DNA of 5,238 nt from Bacteroidota bacterium (GTDB lineage: Bacteria > Bacteroidota > Ignavibacteria > UBA10030 > UBA6906): the NCBI GenBank assembly GCA_017860555.1, contig JAGDMJ010000268.1, positions 1-5,238 on the forward strand, in the 5' to 3' direction. Below the pieces are notes generated by a model. The model made no database searches and was not told where the DNA came from. It saw only the letters and a list, made by a program, of their open reading frames with translations. Below are positions 1-4,478 of the stretch, piece after piece. The position numbers and the translations under genes are program-made. Numbering within the stretch: the stretch's first letter is position 1; each line of letters begins with the position of its first letter.

Positions 1-888
1 CAGCGCACGAAGGTTTGGCTCCGCCACCAGTATTTCTGTCAGTTGCCTGAGGACCGTCACGGCGAAGAGATTCGACGGAACCAGGAATGGATAGATGCAA
101 GCATCATCGGAAGGCCTGAAACCGGAGTGGATCAATCCGACGGGACGCGTGGGATTTCCGTAACCTTTGAAGGGAAGTGTATCGTACCATTCCTCGGTCC
201 GACGCTGGAAGTGATACGGGCCGCGGTCCTTGATCCGTTGTTGCTCTCGGAATGTCTTCACCACCAGCGCCATGGCATCGCGCCACCGGGTGTCGAATAC
301 CGACGCGTCGCCGGTCGTTTTCCAGTACCCGTACGACAGGCGAACGGGATAGCAGAGTGAATCAATCTCCCACTTCCGCTCATGCAAGCCTGGCTTCATA
401 TCCGTGAGATCCGTTTGCCATCCGCTTCCCGTGGGTCCTTCATTGAATGCGTTTGCATAAGGGTCCAGCAAGATACACCGGGCCTGCCGGTGGATCACAC
501 CGGCGAGCATCGTCTGAAGTTTCCGGTCGTCTTTTGCCAGAGGAAGATACGGCCAGACCTGTGCCGTGGAATCGCGCAACCACATGGCGGGAATGTCGCC
601 TGTGATCACGAAGGTGTCGGGCTTTCCGTCCCGTATTGAGTAGGTAACGGTTGTGTCGAGGGTGTTCGGATAGCAGTTCCGGAACATCCACGCGATCTCG
701 TCATCGGCAATGGACTTGGCAACACGATCGATGGTGGCCTCGACCGCATCGCTGATGAAGCCTCGTTTATCAAGCGGGGGACGCATGGAGGGAAAATCCT
801 TCCCGGCTCCGTACGTCCCCCTGAGACCTGTCATCAGCCCTGCCGCCACGATACCTGTTGTCTTCAGTGCATCCCGGCGGGTCATCAT
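1..888 (-). CDS. GH125 exo-alpha-1,6-mannosidase, N-terminal 296 residues (runs off left edge)
   Basis: The reading frame is open from ATG at 888-886 to the window edge, giving 296 residues. The family (formerly DUF1237) contains inverting exo-alpha-1,6-mannosidases acting on N-glycans and mannans. Conserved blocks seen are GDIPAMWLRDSTAQ (97-110), ANAFNEGP (145-152), ERKWEIDSLCYP (170-181), SGFRPSDDA (255-263) and PSNLFAV (271-277). An Asp of the RPSDD block is probably the family's general acid. The general base Glu lies in the C-terminal part, outside the window, and family length (about 430-480 residues) suggests roughly a third is missing. The N-terminus reads MMTRRDALK followed by a hydrophobic stretch (about 10-22), a twin-arginine-like signal without an obvious AxA cleavage site, so a periplasmic, possibly anchored enzyme is inferred. 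It is the third gene of a minus-strand operon, starting 3 bp after the permease stop. A GGAGG at 901-897 supports the first of two adjacent ATGs. Family assignment is very secure; the exact substrate is not. Confidence 0.93.
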   Translation of the reverse strand, partial: MMTRRDALKTTGIVAAGLMTGLRGTYGAGKDFPSMRPPLDKRGFISDAVEATIDRVAKSIADDEIAWMFRNCYPNTLDTTVTYSIRDGKPDTFVITGDIPAMWLRDSTAQVWPYLPLAKDDRKLQTMLAGVIHRQARCILLDPYANAFNEGPTGSGWQTDLTDMKPGLHERKWEIDSLCYPVRLSYGYWKTTGDASVFDTRWRDAMALVVKTFREQQRIKDRGPYHFQRRTEEWYDTLPFKGYGNPTRPVGLIHSGFRPSDDACIYPFLVPSNLFAVTVLRQLTEILVAEPNLRAL

Positions 889-891
889 TGG

Positions 892-2211
892 TTAAGCCTC
901 CACCGGAACGGAAGACGCTTCCTGCACCAGCGAATGTTTCGATCCCTTCAATCCATAGAAGACGACGTACAGGTAGCAGAGAGCCGGGATGATGAACGCT
1001 GTATGAATGCCGATGGCATCGGCAAAAGCTCCTTGAATGACCGGGATGATGGCCCCTCCGACGATGGCCATAACAAGCAGGCTTGAGCCTTGCGAGGTGA
1101 GTTTCCCGAGGCCGTCAACCCCGAGCGTAAAGATGATCGGGAACATCACGGAGTTGAACAGTCCCACGGAGATGATCGTCCACATCGCGACGTGTCCTGT
1201 GGAGAGGATCGTGACCAGGACCAGGAGTGACGCGATGGAGGCCACGACGGCAAGCATCTTCCGTGGATCGAGTCTCTGCAACAGCGCCGAACCGACAAAG
1301 CGGCCCACCATTGCCGCCCCCCAATAGAAGGACACATAGTCGGCAGCCTTTTGCGGAGACAATGCCGCAATATCCTTCTCACCGAAGAAGTTCACAAGGA
1401 AACTTCCGATCGAGACTTCGGCGCCCACATACAGGAAAATACCAATCGCTCCCAGTACAAGATGCCTGTGTTTGAGCGCATCGCGGAGCCGGCCGCTTTT
1501 TGCGTGGTGATCCTCCACAGTCGCGATCACCGGCAACTTGAAGAGTGCCATCACCACCGCCAACACGAAGAGCGTCGCGGCCAGAAAAAGGTAGGGTCCC
1601 TGAACATATCCCGCTTCCTGCAAACGGTACATGATCTGCTGGTCGTTGGGAAGAAGACGAACTTGTTCCTGCGTCAGGGAAGCGCCTGCGAGAATGAAAA
1701 TCCCTCCGAACACCGGACCAAGCGTATGCCCGAGCGAGTTGAAGCCCTGGGTAAGATTGAGGCGACTGGAGGCGGTCTGTGGCCGACCGAGAACGGCAAC
1801 ATAGGGATTCGCGGTCACCTGCAGCATGGTGATCCCGGCAGCGAGGACAAAGAGCGCCGTCAGGAACAGGGGATACGAGGGAATGCCCGCGGCAGGATAG
1901 AATAACAGCGCCCCAATACCCGCCGTAATGAGGCCGACGACAATTCCTTTCTTGTAGCCGATCCGTGCAACGATCTTGCCGGATGGAATGGACATAATGA
2001 AATACGCGGCAAAGAAAGTGAACTGGATCAGCATCACCTGGGTGTAATTAAGATCAAAAATGATCTTGAAGTGCGGCACCAGGATGTCATTCAAGCAGGT
2101 GAGGAAGCCCCACATGAAGAAGAGCATCGTAACGACAGCCATCGCCATCGCGTAGCTCTGCTGCTTTGTCTCCAGCGCTACAGGCTGGTGGATTGAAGGT
2201 GTCATCGCCAT
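892..2211 (-). CDS. FHS-family MFS sugar:H+ symporter (GluP/NagP/FucP-like permease)
   Basis: This 439-residue inner-membrane permease has about 12 hydrophobic segments (roughly 20-43, 56-75, 86-107, 112-135, 150-177, 205-225, then 251-275 to 402-422) with a polar central loop near 226-250. Its length matches E. coli FucP (438). Family motifs are MWGFLTCLNDILVPHFK in TM1, MLQVTANPYVAVLG (129-142) and SRLNLTQGFNSLGHTLGP (149-166). Asp42 aligns with the proton-coupling Asp46 of FucP, whereas Gln131 occupies the place of FucP Glu135. As I recall the family, Gln here is usual in glucose/galactose (GluP) and N-acetylglucosamine (NagP) carriers, so L-fucose is a less likely substrate. Between a sugar kinase (63-bp gap including a weak leader) and a mannosidase (3-bp gap), uptake of mannose or another hexose released by the glycosidase is the natural inference. 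No clear Shine-Dalgarno precedes the ATG at 2211; a second in-frame ATG lies at 2205. Family secure, substrate open. Confidence 0.95.
   Translation of the reverse strand: MAMTPSIHQPVALETKQQSYAMAMAVVTMLFFMWGFLTCLNDILVPHFKIIFDLNYTQVMLIQFTFFAAYFIMSIPSGKIVARIGYKKGIVVGLITAGIGALLFYPAAGIPSYPLFLTALFVLAAGITMLQVTANPYVAVLGRPQTASSRLNLTQGFNSLGHTLGPVFGGIFILAGASLTQEQVRLLPNDQQIMYRLQEAGYVQGPYLFLAATLFVLAVVMALFKLPVIATVEDHHAKSGRLRDALKHRHLVLGAIGIFLYVGAEVSIGSFLVNFFGEKDIAALSPQKAADYVSFYWGAAMVGRFVGSALLQRLDPRKMLAVVASIASLLVLVTILSTGHVAMWTIISVGLFNSVMFPIIFTLGVDGLGKLTSQGSSLLVMAIVGGAIIPVIQGAFADAIGIHTAFIIPALCYLYVVFYGLKGSKHSLVQEASSVPVEA
897..901 (-). promoter_or_regulatory. Shine-Dalgarno of the GH125 gene, inside the permease 3' end
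   Basis: On the minus strand the sequence reads GGAGGCTTAACCAATGATG. The GGAGG lies within the last codons of the upstream permease gene, 8 nt before the ATG at 888 and 11 nt before the second in-frame ATG at 885. This favours the start at 888. Its position inside the preceding gene suggests coupled translation within one transcript. Confidence 0.7.
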
Positions 2212-2274
2212 GATATTAACGCACCGGTTTAGTGAATAGAGAAAAATGGATCCAGGTATTGGAACACGCTCTTG
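2212..2274 (-). other. 63-bp spacer between kinase and permease genes
   Basis: This short intra-operon gap holds no ORF. It contains the 8-bp palindrome TGGATCCA (2247-2254) followed on the minus strand by a TTTTT run. The palindrome is too short and has no loop, so it is not a credible terminator. No good Shine-Dalgarno is visible before the permease ATG. Read-through from the kinase gene is the simplest view. Confidence 0.5.
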
Positions 2275-3240
2275 TCAGTCCTTCCCGTCAAGTTCATTCC
2301 AGAGCAAGGCGCTTGCGCCAAGGACTGCCACATTCTTGTCTCTCAAGCCGGAAGGAAGCAGCTTCACCTTGTTCTGATAGATCTTCAGAACGTGTTCTTC
2401 CATGGAGCGGCGGGTGGGCTCAAAGATGAGCTCTCCCGCATTCGCCAGGCCGCCAAAGAGGAAGATCGCTTCGGGACTGGTATGCGCGATTGCATCTGCC
2501 AGCTTGACCCCGAGCACCCTGCCGGTGTATTCGAACGCCTCGCGCGCGATCACATCTCCTTCTCTCGCAAACTGCGATATCTGGGCGGCGGTGAGGTCGT
2601 CGAAGCTGATCGAACGCATCTTGCTCTCGGCGCTGGAGTCTGCCAGAAGTGCGAAGACCGTCCGTTTGATGCCGGGAGCGGAGGCGTAGGTCTCGAGGCA
2701 GCCCCTCCTTCCGCAGCCACACTGGCGTCCGTTGGGATCCACGATCGTATGGCCGAGTTCTCCCGCAAAACCATCATAACCGTAAATCAACCCTCCGTTG
2801 GCGACTATGCCGCTCCCCAGGCCTGTGCCCAGCGTGATCACGATGAAATCCCGCATCCCTTTCGCACCCCCGTACACCATTTCGCCGATGGCGGCAGCGT
2901 TGGCGTCGTTCGTCACCTTGACGAGATGCGGGAAATGCTTCTGAAACAACTCCGCAATGGGGATCACCCCTTGCCATCGGAGGTTTGGAGCGAACTCGAT
3001 TGTCCCATTGTAGTAATTCCCGTTCGGCGCGCCAATGCCGATGCCGCGCAGCGTAATGTCCGGGTGCTTCAGAAGGATATCCTTGAGCTGCGTACAGACG
3101 GCGGCCACGTATGCCGCTGGCTCGGCATAGCCCGCGGTGGGAATGCTGCCGTCCACGAGGCAATTCCCCTCTCTGTCAACCAGTCCGAACGCCGTATTGG
3201 TCCCACCGATGTCTATGCCGATGGCAACTTCGCGATTCAT
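2275..3240 (-). CDS. ROK-family sugar kinase (probable glucokinase/mannokinase type)
   Basis: This 321-residue cytoplasmic ATP-dependent hexokinase of the ROK family is inferred to phosphorylate the sugar imported by the adjacent permease. Visible motifs are the N-terminal phosphate-binding GIDIGGTNTAFGLVD (8-22), GIGAPNGNYYNGTI (68-81), VTNDANAAA (109-117, with probable catalytic Asp112), the ATP-binding LGTGLGSG (137-144), ELGH (161-164), and the zinc motif CGCGRRGCLE (174-183), in which Cys174, Cys176 and Cys181 with His164 would bind Zn. FLFGGLANAG (260-269) is the C-terminal adenosine-side motif. Length is typical. The frame could be extended to an ATG at 3333, but that would add 31 atypical residues and sits at the predicted transcription start. 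The ATG at 3240 has AGGA 8 nt upstream and places the family motif directly at the N-terminus. It is the first gene of the operon. Family is certain; whether glucose, mannose or fructose is the substrate cannot be read from the sequence. There is no helix-turn-helix, so it is not a ROK repressor. Confidence 0.95.
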   Translation of the reverse strand: MNREVAIGIDIGGTNTAFGLVDREGNCLVDGSIPTAGYAEPAAYVAAVCTQLKDILLKHPDITLRGIGIGAPNGNYYNGTIEFAPNLRWQGVIPIAELFQKHFPHLVKVTNDANAAAIGEMVYGGAKGMRDFIVITLGTGLGSGIVANGGLIYGYDGFAGELGHTIVDPNGRQCGCGRRGCLETYASAPGIKRTVFALLADSSAESKMRSISFDDLTAAQISQFAREGDVIAREAFEYTGRVLGVKLADAIAHTSPEAIFLFGGLANAGELIFEPTRRSMEEHVLKIYQNKVKLLPSGLRDKNVAVLGASALLWNELDGKD

Positions 3241-3248
3241 GTGAGGTT

Positions 3249-3252
3249 TCCT
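3249..3252 (-). promoter_or_regulatory. Shine-Dalgarno that sets the ROK kinase start
   Basis: The minus strand reads CCAGGAAACCTCACATG, placing AGGA 8 nt before the ATG at 3240. The alternative upstream ATG at 3333 has no comparable site, which supports the shorter 321-residue protein. Confidence 0.6.
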
Positions 3253-3336
3253 GGAAGAAAAAAGAGCGCGGTGACCTGCCGCTTCAGCTGATGGAGCATT
3301 AGGAGCAGAGAAAGGAAGCTCTTTGATGCACATGGC

Positions 3337-3365
3337 AAGATAATGAATCGGGAGATGGGTTTCAA
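3337..3365 (-). promoter_or_regulatory. Sigma70-like promoter of the kinase-permease-mannosidase operon
   Basis: On the minus strand a -35 box TTGAAA (3365-3360; 5 of 6 consensus bases) is followed by exactly 17 nt and a -10 box TATCTT (3342-3337; 4 of 6). Transcription would start near 3330, giving a 5' leader of about 90 nt before the kinase ATG at 3240. If the host uses the Bacteroidota-type TAnnTTTG -7 element instead, the fit is weaker (TATCTTGC). Confidence 0.55.
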
Positions 3366-3521
3366 GGCGAATGGAGCAAGAGAAACCCGGCCGGGCCGCA
3401 AGCCTCTGCCAGCCGCCGGAATCCTCCAGAAATGATGGGCCCGATTAGTTTGACAGCCGCCTTCGTCCCTCCCTCTAGCCGGCCTTATCCGCGGCCATCA
3501 GCCTCATGGCTGGATCCACAA

Positions 3522-3534
3522 TTCTGTGACAGAA
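3522..3534. promoter_or_regulatory. Operator-like dyad TTCTGT-G-ACAGAA
   Basis: A perfect 6-bp inverted repeat around a single central G lies 13 nt upstream of the TTGACA box and 100 bp before the barrel-protein start. Its size and place suit a dimeric regulator, but no regulator gene is in the window and a dyad of this length can arise by chance in 400 bp. Confidence 0.3.
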
Positions 3535-3547
3535 GATTTACCTCTGA

Positions 3548-3579
3548 TTGACAATTCCGAGATGCCGGATCGCTATCGT
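3548..3579 (+). promoter_or_regulatory. Possible promoter of the outer-membrane barrel gene
   Basis: A perfect -35 consensus TTGACA (3548-3553) lies 81 bp upstream of the ATG at 3635. No good -10 box follows at 16-18 nt: CGCTAT at 17 nt is poor, and TATCGT (3574-3579) fits better but at 20 nt. The box may be real while the promoter is weak, activator-dependent or of a lineage-specific type. Confidence 0.3.
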
Positions 3580-3634
3580 TTCGTCAAGGTTTGATCTCAC
3601 GGAACGTTACCCAACATAAGGGAAAGGGACAGCG

Positions 3635-4207
3635 ATGAAAACATTTGGTGTGGCAATGATGATGACCCTTGTCGCGGCATCATTAGCGGCTCAACCCCGG
3701 GAGGGGAAGAGTTTTGAGTTGAGCCTGTCAGGAAGCTATCAGTACTTTTCTTTCGGGGAAGGGTCGGACGGTTCGGGGGCCTTCCTCGTCAGTCCCCGTT
3801 TTGGCGTGTTCATCGTCGACGGATTGGAGTTTGAGCCCGAGGTGCTGCTTATGTTTGCATCAGAAAGGGACCCGGTCTACGTCTTAAATGGCCTCCTCTC
3901 CTACAATTTCCTTTCTGTCGGGACGGCTGTGCCATTTCTGCTCGTAGGGTATGGCGTTGCCAACACGGTGCCATTCTTCAATGTACCCCTGACGAACTAT
4001 GACTTCACGGTCGGCGTCGTGAACGCCGGCACCGGAGTGAAGGTTTTCCTGACGGAAGATATCGCCTTGCGGATTGAATACAGATTTCAAAAGTACACCG
4101 GTGAAGGAGAGCACACCTCCAACTACGGGTTTGGCAGCTTTTCGTGGACCCAGAAAGTTGACACAAGGATCCACAGTGCGCAATTCGGCATCAGTATTCT
4201 GCTGTAG
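3635..4207 (+). CDS. Small outer-membrane beta-barrel protein, function unknown
   Basis: This 190-residue protein starts with a Sec signal peptide (MKT, hydrophobic 4-17, signal peptidase I site near ASLA-AQ, residues 18-20). The mature part shows about eight amphipathic strands separated by turns: roughly 26-40, 49-61, 64-76, 80-92, 98-112, 124-139, 142-155 and 176-190. This matches the OmpA/OmpX/OmpW-like eight-stranded barrel in number and size. Aromatic residues cluster at strand ends (YQYFSF, EYRFQKY). The C-terminus is ISILL rather than a terminal Phe. I recognise no specific family motif, and transport, adhesion or structural roles are all possible. GGGA at 3626-3629 lies 5 nt before the ATG, supporting this start. 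The gene is divergent from the sugar operon and convergent with the T9SS gene, so it appears to be a single transcription unit. Nothing ties it functionally to either neighbour. Confidence 0.85.
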   Translation: MKTFGVAMMMTLVAASLAAQPREGKSFELSLSGSYQYFSFGEGSDGSGAFLVSPRFGVFIVDGLEFEPEVLLMFASERDPVYVLNGLLSYNFLSVGTAVPFLLVGYGVANTVPFFNVPLTNYDFTVGVVNAGTGVKVFLTEDIALRIEYRFQKYTGEGEHTSNYGFGSFSWTQKVDTRIHSAQFGISILL

Positions 4208-4232
4208 ACCACCGGATTCAACAAACATTTCG

Positions 4233-4268
4233 GAGCCCCGCTCCACAATGCTCCTCGATGCGGGGCTC
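4233..4268. terminator. Hairpin after the barrel gene, probable terminator without U-tract
   Basis: GAGCCCCGC (4233-4241) and GCGGGGCTC (4260-4268) form a perfect 9-bp GC-rich stem with an 18-nt loop, extendable by two pairs past one bulged G. It begins 26 bp after the TAG of the barrel gene. There is no T-run on either strand, so intrinsic termination is not certain; it may act as an mRNA 3' stabiliser or serve both converging genes. Confidence 0.5.
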
Positions 4269-4365
4269 GACCTTCAAGCACAAGCACGATCTTCAAATAC
4301 ACAACCGCTCCGCCAAGAGATCATGATTTGATTTCCTCGCTTAGTTGATAGATCAATTCCTCGTA

Positions 4366-4377
4366 TGGGTCGACCCA
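4366..4377. repeat. 12-bp perfect palindrome TGGGTCGACCCA
   Basis: The sequence is identical on both strands with no spacer. It sits between the two hairpin-forming blocks of the convergent intergenic region. It could be a protein-binding site or simply part of a repeat-rich 3' region. Confidence 0.4.
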
Positions 4378-4408
4378 GGGCCTGCCCATCTCACTCAGGC
4401 GGGCCGGC

Positions 4409-4458
4409 AGGGCCACAGTGGCTCGACTTGCCTCCGTGTGTCTTTTCTCTGTGGCCCT
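4409..4458 (-). terminator. 10-bp inverted repeat after the T9SS gene, possible terminator
   Basis: AGGGCCACAG (4409-4418) is perfectly complementary to CTGTGGCCCT (4449-4458), with a 30-nt loop. On the minus strand it starts 20 bp after the TAG stop of the T9SS-exported protein. No U-tract follows, so a terminator role is tentative. Confidence 0.4.
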
Positions 4459-4464
4459 CCGTGT
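4431..4464. repeat. CCTCCGTGT direct repeat in a CTCCGTG/CTCTGTG-type intergenic element
   Basis: CCTCCGTGT occurs at 4431-4439 and again at 4456-4464, 25 bp apart, with TCTCTGTGGCC between the copies. From memory, strings made of CTCTGTG/CTCCGTG units occur near gene ends in several unrelated bacterial phyla; I cannot verify that here. It overlaps the 10-bp inverted repeat at 4409-4458. Confidence 0.4.
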
Positions 4465-4478
4465 TCCTCCCGTCCATG

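Larger units (their letters stand above)
3241..3634. other. Divergent intergenic region
   Basis: About 390 bp separate the kinase ATG (minus) from the barrel-protein ATG (plus). It holds the minus-strand operon promoter (3337-3365), a possible folded kinase leader (3251-3287), a 10-bp GC palindrome CCCGGCCGGG (3386-3395), a small hairpin CAGCC-TCAT-GGCTG (around 3500-3513), a 13-bp dyad (3522-3534) and a TTGACA box (3548-3553). I see no small ORF with convincing coding character and no RNA gene. Confidence 0.6.
4208..4478. other. Convergent intergenic region rich in inverted repeats
   Basis: The 271 bp between two converging genes carry no supported gene. They contain a 9-bp-stem hairpin (4233-4268), a TTGAT-AG-ATCAA repeat (near 4344-4355), a 12-bp palindrome (4366-4377), an imperfect repeat GGGCCTGCC / GGCAGGGCC (4378-4386 with 4406-4414), a 10-bp inverted repeat (4409-4458) and a CCTCCGTGT direct repeat (4431-4464). 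Some of these structures are mutually exclusive. Confidence 0.7.

Noticed and set aside
43..639. Two plus-strand ORFs (43-360 and 382-639) opposite the mannosidase
   Set aside because: The minus frame here is a secure GH125 protein; these are shadows. The mannosidase itself is easy to miss because it has no stop codon inside the window.
1351..1905. 184-codon plus-strand ORF opposite the permease
   Set aside because: Antisense shadow of a clear 12-helix permease, with charged low-complexity composition and no motif.
2247..2270. TGGATCCA palindrome followed by TTTTT (minus strand) between kinase and permease, as a terminator
   Set aside because: The palindrome has no loop and only 4 bp per arm, and the order of palindrome and T-run alone does not make a stable intrinsic terminator; the genes look co-transcribed.
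2272..3291. Long plus-strand ORF (339 codons) opposite the kinase gene
   Set aside because: It mirrors the ROK gene in antisense. The minus strand has complete family motifs, while this frame gives no recognisable domain and Arg/His/Pro-rich shadow composition.
3450..3478. Second TTGACA (3450-3455) as a plus-strand promoter
   Set aside because: At 17 nt spacing the downstream hexamer is CTCTAG, with little -10 resemblance, and it lies further from the gene than the box at 3548.
4074..4331. Plus-strand ORF overlapping the end of the barrel gene
   Set aside because: Out of frame with the barrel protein, spans the hairpin at 4233-4268, and has no plausible ribosome binding site or motif.
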